DNA of 64,000 nucleotides from Pseudoalteromonas viridis (GTDB lineage Bacteria; Pseudomonadota; Gammaproteobacteria; Enterobacterales; Alteromonadaceae): NCBI RefSeq assembly GCF_017742995.1, contig NZ_CP072425.1, positions 1,302,001 to 1,366,000 of the forward strand, read 5' to 3'. Shown piece by piece: positions 52,051 to 61,896 of this stretch (position 1 is its first letter; each line of letters starts with the position of its first letter). The notes under the pieces were generated by a model. It saw only the letters and a program-made list of their open reading frames with translations, ran no database searches and was not told where the DNA came from. The position numbers and the translations under genes were made by a program.

Positions 52051-53232
52051 ATGACTACGCTGACACAGGCATTCGATCACTGGATCCGCAGTGATTTTGT
52101 GGCGCTCAACGACAAGCTGGAGACTGCCTACTGGCAGCAGCAGGATAAAGCCAATGTCGTGGGTGTCGAAGACGACATAAAACAACAATTACTCAACGAA
52201 GGCCAGCAACATATTCAGGCTTTGCTGGTGGAGGGCAACACCGATGAAGGGTTCGACAATGCCTTCGACTTGCTCGGCAACGTGGGCCTGTATATGGCAG
52301 CGTGTCGCCGCCATGAGCTAACCGAGCCCAGCCGTGAGCAATACTCACCGCTCAAAGAAGCTTCCGCACTGGCCATGCATATTGGCGCGTCGATAGGGGT
52401 TACACCGCGCTTTGCAACCGCACATCTGACAACCCACAACCGGGCCATTAACGGCGTTTATAAACGCTTTACCAGCCATCCGGCTGAGCAACTGTTTATT
52501 GATTACAACACCCGGGCAATTTTAGCCTATAAACGTGCCGCGGAATGTTTATTAAAGATCCAGCCTTTGGGTATTTCACACCCAATGACCCCGGTGCTGT
52601 TGATGCAGGTCAAAGAAGCATTGCTCGATGTGATCCGCTCTAATCAGTGTCTGTTTGAGCAGCTCGATACCGACGCCTTCTTTTACGTGGTACGCCCGTA
52701 TTACAAGCCTTATCGGGTTGGCAAGGAAGTCTATCGGGGTGCTAATGCTGGCGATTTCGCCGGGATCAACGTGATTGATATGCTACTGGGCTTGTGTCAG
52801 GCCAATGATGTGAACTACGCTCAGATGCTGGTGGACAAGTTCCTGTATATGATGCCCGAGGATCAGGCTACGCTGCGAGAATGCATGCGCCTGCCCAATC
52901 TGATGGATGCGTTCTTAGCCGCTGCGCCCCAGCATCATGCCAGCGGCTGGTATCAGGAAGCGGTGACTGCATTTGTGCAGGTGTGTAAGCTGCACGGCGA
53001 TACTGCTATTCAGCACCATAATCAGCTGGTGGAAAAGTACATTGCCAAGCCGTCGGGTGATATGAACACGGCGCACCTGGATAAAGTGACCGCCAGCGGG
53101 CCGCCTTTACCTGTGCTGCTAAACCAGCTGGCCCTGCTGCGCGACAAGCGAGCAGCAGCAAAGCGTGACGATGTGTTTACCCGCTTTGATGATTTGAACA
53201 CGCTGCGCCGCAGCATTACAAAGGACTTCTGA
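52051..53232 (+). CDS. PrnB / indoleamine-dioxygenase superfamily haem protein (DUF1864)
   Basis: A 393-residue protein. The C-terminal part HHNQLVEKYIAKPSGDMN followed by SGPPLPVLLNQLALLRDKR aligns by eye with the proximal haem-ligand helix and distal GTGG region of IDO (SYHLQIVTKYI ... KGTGGTDLMNFL). His323 is the probable proximal ligand; IDO's GTGG loop is replaced by ASGPP. The layout also fits PrnB, the tryptophan-rearranging enzyme of pyrrolnitrin synthesis. IDO-like oxidation of an indole or tryptophan substrate is therefore inferred. Start ATG has GGGGAG 6 nt before it. It overlaps the next gene by one base. Confidence 0.68.
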   Translation: MTTLTQAFDHWIRSDFVALNDKLETAYWQQQDKANVVGVEDDIKQQLLNEGQQHIQALLVEGNTDEGFDNAFDLLGNVGLYMAACRRHELTEPSREQYSPLKEASALAMHIGASIGVTPRFATAHLTTHNRAINGVYKRFTSHPAEQLFIDYNTRAILAYKRAAECLLKIQPLGISHPMTPVLLMQVKEALLDVIRSNQCLFEQLDTDAFFYVVRPYYKPYRVGKEVYRGANAGDFAGINVIDMLLGLCQANDVNYAQMLVDKFLYMMPEDQATLRECMRLPNLMDAFLAAAPQHHASGWYQEAVTAFVQVCKLHGDTAIQHHNQLVEKYIAKPSGDMNTAHLDKVTASGPPLPVLLNQLALLRDKRAAAKRDDVFTRFDDLNTLRRSITKDF

Positions 53233-54347
53233 TGAACCAGGTCGACTTTTCGTTGCCTCAGGGCCACTACTTACTCAGTCATTCGGTAGGGCGACCACTG
53301 GCCAGTGCCGAGCAGGATTTTATGCAGCGCTATTTTCACCCCTGGGCCGGTGACAACCATGAGCCCTGGTATCAGTGGCTCGATGGCATACAGCGCTTCA
53401 CTGCGGCTTTGGCCAAACTGTTCAACAGTCAGGCCGAGTATTTTTGTCCGCAAAGCAATCTCTCCAGCGGCCTGACTAAGTGGATAATGAGCCTGCCGGA
53501 AACGGGTAAGCAACCGGTGCGGGTGCTGATGAGTGAAAGCGACTTCCCCAGCATGGGATTCGTGCTTCAGCAAGCGGTGCCCGATGTGGAGATCCGCTTT
53601 ATCCCTGCGGCCCTGGATATGTCAGACTTGAGTGTCTGGCAGCAGCACCTCGCTGATGATATCGACTGGGTGTTTGTCAGTCAGGTGTATTCAAACACCG
53701 GCCAGCAGGCACCTGTTGAGGCCATTACGCAGCTGGCAAAAGCCCAGGGCTGCCGGGTGATTGTTGATGTTGCCCAGGCTGCGGGCGTGATCCCCATTGA
53801 CCTGTCTGACAGTGCGGCGGATTGTGTACTGGGGTCCTGTGTAAAGTGGTTATGTGGCGGACCGGGTGCCGGATTTATCTGGGTGAATCCGGCCATACTC
53901 GACCAATGTCAGCCTAAAGATGTGGGCTGGTTTTCCCATCAAAACCCCATGGAGTTTGATATTCACCACTTTGCCCCACACCACAGCGCGCTGAGGTTTT
54001 GGGGCGGCACCCCGTCCGTGGCTGCTTATATCTTTGCCGCCCACAGCATCGAGTATTTCGCCCGGATAGGTGTGGAGACAGTGCGGGCGCACAATCTGAA
54101 CCTGCTGGCACGCCTGCACGCTGAGCTGGCGCCCTGGTACATAGCGCCAACCGAGGCACAGCGCTGCTCGGGGACGGCCATCCTGAATGCGGGCGATGCG
54201 CAGGATAAGGTACTGGCGGCGTTACGTGAGGCGGGTATTGCGGTCGATGCGCGCAAGCTCGGTATTCGGGTTTCCCCGCATATTTACAATACGCAAGCAG
54301 ACATTGATGCCTTTATTCGGGTATTTAAACGGGCGTTATCAACCTGA
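53232..54347 (+). CDS. Kynureninase-like class V aminotransferase-fold enzyme
   Basis: A 371-residue PLP enzyme of fold type I. CPQSNLSSGLTKWIMSLP is the cofactor phosphate region. VIVDVAQAAGVIPIDL holds the Asp that bonds the pyridine N. GSCVKWLCGGPGAGFIWVNP carries the PLP Lys205. DVGWFSHQNPMEFD and LRFWGGTPSVAAYIFA resemble kynureninase (KynU) positions, although the protein is shorter than typical KynU (about 416). With the upstream IDO-like gene it suggests a tryptophan-to-anthranilate type route, but no kynurenine formamidase was seen. Coupled to the previous gene by a TGATG overlap. Confidence 0.75.
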   Translation: MNQVDFSLPQGHYLLSHSVGRPLASAEQDFMQRYFHPWAGDNHEPWYQWLDGIQRFTAALAKLFNSQAEYFCPQSNLSSGLTKWIMSLPETGKQPVRVLMSESDFPSMGFVLQQAVPDVEIRFIPAALDMSDLSVWQQHLADDIDWVFVSQVYSNTGQQAPVEAITQLAKAQGCRVIVDVAQAAGVIPIDLSDSAADCVLGSCVKWLCGGPGAGFIWVNPAILDQCQPKDVGWFSHQNPMEFDIHHFAPHHSALRFWGGTPSVAAYIFAAHSIEYFARIGVETVRAHNLNLLARLHAELAPWYIAPTEAQRCSGTAILNAGDAQDKVLAALREAGIAVDARKLGIRVSPHIYNTQADIDAFIRVFKRALST

Positions 54348-55100
54348 GCTATGGCTCAGCCCAAGTGCCTTTTTCGTCTTGGTTTTGACTGAGCGCCAGT
54401 GCGTCACGGGCTGCTTTGGCGCCAGGTGTAACAGCTGTGCAAAATCGATATCGGCAAAGGCGATTTCACTGTGGTGCGCCAGCATCACAGTGGCGGGGGC
54501 CAGTTGCTGAAGCTTGTGCAGGGTTGCCCGGTACAGACGCGGATAAAACACCGGATAGGGCGGGATGAGCTTACCGCGAACCTGCACCATCACATCGGCG
54601 ATATACACCGTACTGCGCCCGGCATGATACAGGCTGATATCCCGATCTGTGTGGCCAGGGGTGTGCAGTGCCTGCCAGTCTTCAAAGCCGGGTAATGCAG
54701 CGCCGTCGGGTAAATAAATATCCGGCTTTAAGGTACGTGCATACCAGAGATTTTTGCGTGGCTTGCGTTTACGCCCCGCCACCCAAAGCGCCAGAGCAAT
54801 GTCGGATAAATGCATCAGCATGCCGTCTATGCCCCGGTACCACTGTCCCGGGCAATTGGCGGTGGCAATCTGCGCACCGCTTATGCTGCGTAACAGATGG
54901 GCGCCACCGGCATGATCCGGGTGCATGTGGGTGACCACAATTAGCTTAAGCTGATGCACCGGGCGGCGCAGTTCATCGCTAATAAAACGACAGATCAGCG
55001 ACACATCGGCGCGGCTGCAGCCATCCAGTAGCAGCAACTTATCCGGATATTCCACCAGATAGATATTCTGAATATAGCCTTCGATTGTATGGATCTTCAT
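54339..55100 (-). CDS. Metallo-beta-lactamase-fold hydrolase
   Basis: A metallo-hydrolase with the HxHxDH motif THMHPDHAGGAH and downstream HTPGHTDRDIS plus YIADVMV as further ligand stretches. This gives two-metal (usually Zn) hydrolase chemistry with an unknown substrate. ATG at 55100 is preferred because MKIHTIEGYIQNIYLVEYP is a usual N-terminus for the family; upstream ATGs at 55133 and 55202 are in frame but add an odd segment, and no start has a strong ribosome site. Its 3' end overlaps the kynureninase-like gene by 9 bp. Whether it supplies a hydrolytic step for that pathway is open. Confidence 0.82.
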   Translation of the reverse strand: MKIHTIEGYIQNIYLVEYPDKLLLLDGCSRADVSLICRFISDELRRPVHQLKLIVVTHMHPDHAGGAHLLRSISGAQIATANCPGQWYRGIDGMLMHLSDIALALWVAGRKRKPRKNLWYARTLKPDIYLPDGAALPGFEDWQALHTPGHTDRDISLYHAGRSTVYIADVMVQVRGKLIPPYPVFYPRLYRATLHKLQQLAPATVMLAHHSEIAFADIDFAQLLHLAPKQPVTHWRSVKTKTKKALGLSHSSG

Positions 55101-55367
55101 GTTGGTAATGTTTTCGCACGCACTCATGTTCATATAGTTAACACATCTGACCAGATAGGCAAGGTGAAAGTGCGGTGAGGGTGGCAAGGTAAAACGATTC
55201 ATTTCTTATTAACAACAAACACATTTCCAAACTTGCTTTATGAATAAAATAATAAAACCCCGTGTTTTGTTTGCTTTTTGGTCACTTGTTTCTGTTTCAG
55301 GTTTCCGGAAATAGTTAATGCTGATACATTTCGCCCCAAATAATTTAACATTTTTGATGGTGTTGTT

Positions 55368-57011
55368 TTGGGTTGGTTTAATTTGTGTTTTTTGTTGTTA
55401 ATGTTCTTTGCGAATGTGTCGACGGTCAGTGCCCAGCAAACGTCCGGGTTTAATCAGTACGCTCCGCATTTGCCTGCGAATGCCAGCGGGGTGCACCTGA
55501 AAGGAAGCCAGGATCAGCTCAGCTGGGTGGCCGTTGCGGGTGCTCATTATTACTATATAGAAGCGTATCGCGGCTATGAGGTATATCAGGCGCGCGATAA
55601 AAGTGCAATTGATGCGGGTATCATGGGCAACGGCAGCGACCAGCTCAGCCAGGCCAATGCCGTTAGTTCACGCACGCCGCGCCCGGGTGAGCGCATCGTG
55701 CCGCGTTATCGAAGTTATGGTCGCAGTTACACATTAGATGCGCCGTTCGACGATGCCCGATACCTGATTATTCCCTGTAACCGGATGGGCTGTGGCGCGG
55801 GGTTTGTCGCCGAGCAATATGATGCGCAGCAGTATTACCTGAACATAGAGTCATTTCAGAGCGACCGCCTGACAGTGCTCCCCTGGGAGAAGGCCAAGCT
55901 GAGCTGGAAAGTGGTGGGTGCCTATAGTGTCAGCTTACTCAAAGACGGCCAGCCTTATCGCACCGGCTTACGGGGTATTGGCTCTGAAGTGGTGAAGCTG
56001 AATGAAACAGCCCGCTTTACCCTGCGCGTTGAAGGCCATAACCGTCGCATTGCGGAAAAACACGTGCAGCTCGTTTATCACGAGGTTGAAGACCCCGACA
56101 CTGTACATCAGGGCGCTTATTCAGTGCGCTTGCAGTCGCTGGGGCTTGATCCTGTGGCCCGCACCGTGGTCGTTGATGATAATTACCTGTTTCTGGTGGA
56201 TAAAAACAACACCCTGCATAAAGTGGATCACCGCCCTCAGCAGGCAAAAGTCGTCTGGACACAGCAGCTCTCAGGCAAAGTGATCAATCGCCCTTTGGTT
56301 TTTGACAATGCCCTCTATTTCGGTGTCAGTAAGCTCGATGGGAGCGGCCAGGTTTGCAAGATGTCTACTCATTACTCCACCTATGCACGTTGTCAGAGCA
56401 CGCCCCACGGTGTAGTAGCGGGTGCAGTGATGGTGCACAGAGAGCGAGAATATGAGGCCGAGCCCATTGATGGCCCGCTTGGGGAACGTGCTATGCCGAT
56501 GAGCTGGATACCACCCATGCCACTCACTGATCATGGCATCGTCTTTATCGACAACAAAGGGCTGGTGATGGAATACAACAAGTCCCTGAGCAAGCTGCAT
56601 CAAAGCAGTTATTTACCCGAACCAATGCGCACTGCGCCATTTATTGCCACGCCGGCGGTGGTGCCCGAAACACGTACTCTGTATGTGCAATATCATAAGC
56701 CTAGTAACAACCGTCGCAGTGTGGCGGCCATTTCCGTAGATGATACCACTGCATTTAACCCCGGCGACGGGGTGGGATCGGTTGATCCCGTTGGCCCCAT
56801 CGATCCCATCCACCCCGGCGGTCCACTAGACCCGATTAATCCGGGCGGTCCTATTGACCAGATCGGCCCGGGAAAACCAATCGACCGTTTTTCAGCACCA
56901 ATGCGGCTGCCCTCAGAGCGGGAGCTGGCGCGCAGCATCCAAAACGCCGCCTATAACGAAAACATGATCACCGTAGAATGGACTAAGGAAGTAGGAGCTG
57001 GCGATGAATAA
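55368..57011 (+). CDS. Exported partner protein with propeller-like repeats and a Gly/Pro/Asp repeat tail
   Basis: About 547 residues, start uncertain. The in-frame TTG at 55368 gives MGWFNLCFLLLMFFANVSTV, a signal-peptide-like start ending near VSAQQ. An ATG at 55357 lies in another frame and would need one extra T in the run at about 55387-55392. After the signal come Ig/FN3-like beta segments (YYYIEAYRGYEVYQ; AKLSWKVVGAYSVSLLKDG). A PQQ/beta-propeller-like region follows (NNTLHKVDHRPQQAKVVWTQ, KVINRPLVFDNALYFGVSKL). A repeat tail at residues about 470-507 contains GPIDPIHPGGPLDPINPGG. The stop overlaps the next ATG by 8 bp, so both are made together. No family assigned. Confidence 0.8.
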   Translation: MGWFNLCFLLLMFFANVSTVSAQQTSGFNQYAPHLPANASGVHLKGSQDQLSWVAVAGAHYYYIEAYRGYEVYQARDKSAIDAGIMGNGSDQLSQANAVSSRTPRPGERIVPRYRSYGRSYTLDAPFDDARYLIIPCNRMGCGAGFVAEQYDAQQYYLNIESFQSDRLTVLPWEKAKLSWKVVGAYSVSLLKDGQPYRTGLRGIGSEVVKLNETARFTLRVEGHNRRIAEKHVQLVYHEVEDPDTVHQGAYSVRLQSLGLDPVARTVVVDDNYLFLVDKNNTLHKVDHRPQQAKVVWTQQLSGKVINRPLVFDNALYFGVSKLDGSGQVCKMSTHYSTYARCQSTPHGVVAGAVMVHREREYEAEPIDGPLGERAMPMSWIPPMPLTDHGIVFIDNKGLVMEYNKSLSKLHQSSYLPEPMRTAPFIATPAVVPETRTLYVQYHKPSNNRRSVAAISVDDTTAFNPGDGVGSVDPVGPIDPIHPGGPLDPINPGGPIDQIGPGKPIDRFSAPMRLPSERELARSIQNAAYNENMITVEWTKEVGAGDE

Positions 57012-60000
57012 GTTCACAGGCATCATAGGATATTTATTTATACTGCTTGCCAGTGGCACCGCGTTTGCTGGCAAGTTAACGGATGAAGAGATCACCGGCA
57101 GGGCAAAATACTGTACCAAAAACTCTTACACCATACTCCAGCCTGAGGGAGGAGGTGTCGTTGAAGTGCCGGTTCAGATAGTGGATAACCAGGGACACAA
57201 TCCGGGCCTGGGGGCAAACTTTTACGAGCTATCTTTGACAGATTTGACGACCGGCAATGAAACGGTGTTCTTTAGTCGGAATGATTGGAATAAAGCTCAT
57301 GCTCACAATTATACAGTCACGCTATCCGAGCCCCACAGGTACAAATTAACGGCTGAGTACTTTTTCTGGAAAGACAATGATAATGGCGGCTCTGATGGCG
57401 GCTCTGATGGCGGAGTTGGCGGAGGAGTCGTGTGTGAAAATCGTAAAGAAAGATGCGGAGAGCCCGTATCGGTTGGGCTTTCCTCTGAGTCAGAAGAAGG
57501 CAGTGTTTTTCAAGCTACGGTTACGTGTACCAATTTAATTTCCATAGTACCTAGAACATACCCTAGTATCAATCTGAGTAGTTCAGCGAACGGAAAAAGC
57601 ATTACTCTGACGGCGACAGCTGAAGACGCAGGGAGCGATATTCGCTCTTTGGAAGTTTGTCTCCTTGGTTCTTATGGCTGTGAAAGAACTCTGATTTCAT
57701 GCTCCAGCAATGTGAGTGGACAGTGCGCTGGCTTTAATAATCGCGACCAGGTGAGCGCTACCTTGAACTACGAACTGGGGTACGGTCAGTCTCGTACGTT
57801 TAGGGCGACGGCCACAGACAATTATGATTTGGTATCTATCGTTGAATACCAACCTCCGGTACTCCAAGAATCAAACACGGCCTCCGAGGTGTCCCTAGGC
57901 CTGTACAACATGCATGGCCAGCGACTGGTTCACAACACCACTTTGCTCGGTAATCAGGACATACTTGTGGTTGCGCACATTAAGGATAGTGATGAAGTTT
58001 ACGCCAACTGGCCCAGCGCTGTGACGGTGAACGCGCAGCAAGGACATGCTAGTGAGAGCTTTAATTTGGGCGGAGGGTCACTCAAACTGGAAGGCGTCCA
58101 GGAGGACTATGCCTGCTTCAAGTCAGGCAATGACGTTATAAATCGGTCGCTCGCATACTGCTTTAAGCGCTATAAACTCACTAAAACCACGACGTTTACC
58201 GCCGAGTCAGGCGGAGGTGTGTCTCAGACTGTGACACTCGGTGTAGCCACGCCCCCAAATCTGACGAATGTAGAGCTGAATGACCAGGTGGTGTTGCCAA
58301 ACGCGCCGCTGCGCTTGGTCTTCAATGCGATAGATGACGGCCAGCCAGTACCAGCAGAGCGGATCCACGCCTGCTACACAGTTAAGTCCAACTCAACGAT
58401 GACCAGCTGTTACGGTGCAACCACACTGACTCCGGTGCCTGTGGATAACAGCGGAAACTATCATGTCAATTTCGCGGCGCCGGACAGAGCGCGCGCTTAC
58501 ACATTGTTAGTCACTGTGGCGGACAGTTCCGGGCTGACGGGCGCACAGGTGCAGTCATCGCTAGACTTCAGGGTGATCGAAAGCGCAGGTGTTGCGTTAG
58601 CCACCTCATCTGAGGACTTTGCGCGACTGCGTGGCGTAGAGTATACAGAGGAGATCCTGGTTGGCGCATTAAGCTCCGAAGCCAGCTATTTGTGCCGAGT
58701 TGCCCTGGTTGATGTGGGCGTTGGCGTGGAAATTGGCAGCGCGACAGTAGAGCGACCTTTGCCCAAGCTGGAAGAACAAAGTAACAGGCTGGTCGCACAG
58801 CTGAAGTGGACGCCGTCAACGATGTTACCGCAACGCTTGAATGTGAAAGCTCGGGCCTATTTGCGCCGGGGGAGTACGTGTAGCGCGCATACCGAGCGGG
58901 CCATCGACAGTGCCGGGTATTATCCGTTTAAACTGAACTTCCAGGAGCCCACAAACCCAAAAGTGGTGTTGGAGCATGATGGCACTAAGTCACCGGGCGT
59001 GATTAATATTAGGCTCCAAAGAGGTAATGAACCGGATCATGCGAGCAAATACAGGCTGTATGAGTTTGTTGGTGCCCAGGATCAGGAACCGCCCACCGAC
59101 CTGGCAACGTGGCGTCAGGCTGCGACAATCAGTGCAGACAATCATGCGTTAACGCACACAATCACAAAGCCGCCTACGGATCACAACAAAAAAGCGGTGT
59201 ATTGCGCGGTTGCCGAGAATACCGATCAAACAGGGTCAAAGGAGTACAGTGCGTCAGATTGTGCGCAAACGATCATTCATAATCAGGGCGAAGCGCCTCC
59301 GCCAGCTTACTTTGATAACGATGGTAATTACTTTGGGCCGTATACACTCAAGATTGAATCCGCTTCGGCCTATGCCAGTCAGGCAGATTTAGCGCTGTAT
59401 TTTAAACTTGAACGCCAGGTGGCGGATGGTACCTGGACGGTGCTGAGCCCGCAGATAGCAGCGCGCGCGTTTAGCAACAGCGCACCGGAGGCACAATATG
59501 AGATAGCGCGCCCGGTTGCCAATCAGCGGGTGACCTACAGGGTAACGGCATTTAACCGCAACGGTGCGCAGAGTGTGCAAAGTGCCCAAAGCACCTTTAC
59601 GGTACAGCATGCAGACGCAAAAATTGTCTCTGTGACCAAAGGCCGTGCCGCGCGGGAGTATGTGGTAACCGGTGCTGCGTTTGCGCCGCGAGGCAATACC
59701 GTCTCGGTGCAGCAAAATACCACAGGCATTAGTCATCAGCTCAGTGGCGCTGATATCACCTACATCAGCGCTAATGAACTCAGGATCCGAGTCCCGGATT
59801 CGATAGATCAGGCCTATACGCAAGGCGGGTTTGTGGTTGGTGTGAAAAATGCGCTGATCGGCGCCCGTTACTCAACGTACAATGCCGATGCCACCTCAGG
59901 CGCGGTGGAAGATCCACTGAATTATACGCCAACAGTGGGTTTTAACGGCCAGCAGTATCTGGGTAAGGGCAATGCACTTTACGCCGAGAAAGAGAGCCAA

Positions 60001-61896
60001 ACCCAGTGGTATCGCACAACGGGCGGTAAGCTGAGCTCTCGTCCTGTGGTCACCCAGTCGGGCAGTGGTGGCGATGTGGTGTTTGCCGGATCGCAGGATC
60101 ATCATATTTATGCCTGGAGTGAGATTGGCACCCGGCTTTGGAAAACCACTACTCGGGGCCCCATCGAGGCCGAGGGGTTAGTGGTTGGAGATGACCAGCT
60201 CAGTGCGCAGTTATTCTATGGCTCAGCCGATGGTGCCTTGTATGTCTTGAATGCTAAAACCGGCGCCATCGACTATTTATACAAGCTGGGCGCCACAGTG
60301 AGCCAAAAACCCTTTGTGGTGGGCAACCAGATCTGGGCGGTGACAGAGGATGGACAGGTACATAAACTGGACCGCAACGCCGCCGGACTTGACCCCCTGA
60401 AATGGGGGGATATGGACAGTTCATCCCTGCTTAACGCCTTTAAACAAGCCTTTCCGACAGGCTGGACACCCGGGGAAGACTTGAGTTCAGTGCACTCCCT
60501 GTTACGCCTGGGATATCTGGCGCTGGGCCGGGATCTGACCCGTGCCGAGCTGTCGTTCCTGACCTATGCCGTTGAGCAGCACAATGTCACTTTACTGGAA
60601 GTGGCCAATGCCATGTTAACATCCGAAGAGGGCAGACAACGCTATCCGTTAACGCTCAACGCGGCTCAGTTTTACGATCAACTTGTTGAGCTGATGTACC
60701 ATGTATCGGCCAATGGTCTTGCCGGTCACGACAGAGCACACTGGGTAAACAGGCTGAGTACCGATCTGTCGCGGGCGCAGTTCCTGCTGGAGGTTCAGTG
60801 GTCCTCGGGGTATGCAATAACCTATAACCGGGCAGTGGCCAGTACACTGTATTACTACTATGGCTACTGCTATCTTGATGACCTGTGTAACGACATCGTT
60901 GATTCGGATGGCGATAACATCAGTGACGTGGCCGAAACGGTGCTGGGCACCAATAAGCTGGACCCGCGCGATGGCTTGTTAAATGCCCCTACGCTGGCAT
61001 TGACGCTTGCCGGCGAAGGCCGCATTAACGCAGAGTTTAGCTACCAGCAAGACCTGGCTCGGTTTAAGCTGGTGGATGTGGCCAGTAATACAGCGCCAAC
61101 ACGCTATCCTGCGGTTAATCGTAAGGCTAAGGCGACGCTGGTCTACCCAAATGGCGGCCACAGTTTTTATGCCCAGGCCTGTATTGATGTAGCACTAAAT
61201 CCATCGACGCCTGAGGTAACGAGCGAATTCTGCTCCAGCAAGTCGGCTCAGCAAAGTGTGACTGTGCTGGATAGCCTGACCGAAGGCCAGATAACACCCC
61301 ATGCCGCACCAGTGAAACTCGCAGAGCCAGATCAGGTGAGTAACAGTGCACTACAAACCCACCATAAGTATCAATTCACAACGGGTAGTTTCCGGGTTAA
61401 TGAACAGGGGGCTGCAACTTATAGTATTCCCATTGCATTACCACAGGGAATAGCCGGGGTAACCCCCGAGGTGAGCCTGAACTACAACAGCCAACAGCCC
61501 GAATCTTCTGTGGCTCAGGGTTGGCAGCTGTCCGCAGGCTCGGCCATTACCCGCTGTCGTCAGACGCTGGCGCAGGATGGTGCATTTAAACCTGTGTCTA
61601 TTGGCGTGTCGGACGATGAAGACCGCTACTGTCTGGATGGTCAACGGCTCATGTTGATCAACAACGCAAAACACGGTGAGGTTGGTGCAGAGTATCGCAC
61701 CGAAATAAATACCCAGCAGCGCATCGTGATTGAAGCCGGGGAAGAACCCTACAAGGTGCAGTTTGCTGTGTATGGCAAAGATGGCAGCAAACGCATTTAT
61801 GGTGGTACCAAAAATAGCCAGGCCGGGGGGAAAGTACTACCCGACCAGCTGGTTGTTACGTCAGAGCATGGACAGTGTTGCCGCCGCAAGCCATGA
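57004..61896 (+). CDS. Giant exported SpvB/TcdB-like protein, first part before a frameshift
   Basis: 1630 codons with signal peptide MNKFTGIIGYLFILLASGTA. The order, by rough residue, is: Cys-containing N-domain and a DGGSDGGVGGG linker (about 120-145); Ig-like beta domains (about 180-860); an IPT/TIG-like domain (about 870-940); a PQQ-like propeller (about 1000-1135, GGKLSSRPVVTQSGSGGDVV); a DUF4214-like helical domain (about 1140-1290, LLRLGYLALGRDLTRAELSF). Then a TSP3/EF-like loop DSDGDNISDVAE (about 1300) and an SpvB/TcaC N-terminal domain from about 1458 (YSIPIALPQGIAGVTPEVSL). At a G run (61825-61830) the frame shifts and ends in a nonsense tail after VVTSEHG. Co-translated with the partner gene by overlap. 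Confidence 0.88.
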   Translation: MNKFTGIIGYLFILLASGTAFAGKLTDEEITGRAKYCTKNSYTILQPEGGGVVEVPVQIVDNQGHNPGLGANFYELSLTDLTTGNETVFFSRNDWNKAHAHNYTVTLSEPHRYKLTAEYFFWKDNDNGGSDGGSDGGVGGGVVCENRKERCGEPVSVGLSSESEEGSVFQATVTCTNLISIVPRTYPSINLSSSANGKSITLTATAEDAGSDIRSLEVCLLGSYGCERTLISCSSNVSGQCAGFNNRDQVSATLNYELGYGQSRTFRATATDNYDLVSIVEYQPPVLQESNTASEVSLGLYNMHGQRLVHNTTLLGNQDILVVAHIKDSDEVYANWPSAVTVNAQQGHASESFNLGGGSLKLEGVQEDYACFKSGNDVINRSLAYCFKRYKLTKTTTFTAESGGGVSQTVTLGVATPPNLTNVELNDQVVLPNAPLRLVFNAIDDGQPVPAERIHACYTVKSNSTMTSCYGATTLTPVPVDNSGNYHVNFAAPDRARAYTLLVTVADSSGLTGAQVQSSLDFRVIESAGVALATSSEDFARLRGVEYTEEILVGALSSEASYLCRVALVDVGVGVEIGSATVERPLPKLEEQSNRLVAQLKWTPSTMLPQRLNVKARAYLRRGSTCSAHTERAIDSAGYYPFKLNFQEPTNPKVVLEHDGTKSPGVINIRLQRGNEPDHASKYRLYEFVGAQDQEPPTDLATWRQAATISADNHALTHTITKPPTDHNKKAVYCAVAENTDQTGSKEYSASDCAQTIIHNQGEAPPPAYFDNDGNYFGPYTLKIESASAYASQADLALYFKLERQVADGTWTVLSPQIAARAFSNSAPEAQYEIARPVANQRVTYRVTAFNRNGAQSVQSAQSTFTVQHADAKIVSVTKGRAAREYVVTGAAFAPRGNTVSVQQNTTGISHQLSGADITYISANELRIRVPDSIDQAYTQGGFVVGVKNALIGARYSTYNADATSGAVEDPLNYTPTVGFNGQQYLGKGNALYAEKESQTQWYRTTGGKLSSRPVVTQSGSGGDVVFAGSQDHHIYAWSEIGTRLWKTTTRGPIEAEGLVVGDDQLSAQLFYGSADGALYVLNAKTGAIDYLYKLGATVSQKPFVVGNQIWAVTEDGQVHKLDRNAAGLDPLKWGDMDSSSLLNAFKQAFPTGWTPGEDLSSVHSLLRLGYLALGRDLTRAELSFLTYAVEQHNVTLLEVANAMLTSEEGRQRYPLTLNAAQFYDQLVELMYHVSANGLAGHDRAHWVNRLSTDLSRAQFLLEVQWSSGYAITYNRAVASTLYYYYGYCYLDDLCNDIVDSDGDNISDVAETVLGTNKLDPRDGLLNAPTLALTLAGEGRINAEFSYQQDLARFKLVDVASNTAPTRYPAVNRKAKATLVYPNGGHSFYAQACIDVALNPSTPEVTSEFCSSKSAQQSVTVLDSLTEGQITPHAAPVKLAEPDQVSNSALQTHHKYQFTTGSFRVNEQGAATYSIPIALPQGIAGVTPEVSLNYNSQQPESSVAQGWQLSAGSAITRCRQTLAQDGAFKPVSIGVSDDEDRYCLDGQRLMLINNAKHGEVGAEYRTEINTQQRIVIEAGEEPYKVQFAVYGKDGSKRIYGGTKNSQAGGKVLPDQLVVTSEHGQCCRRKP

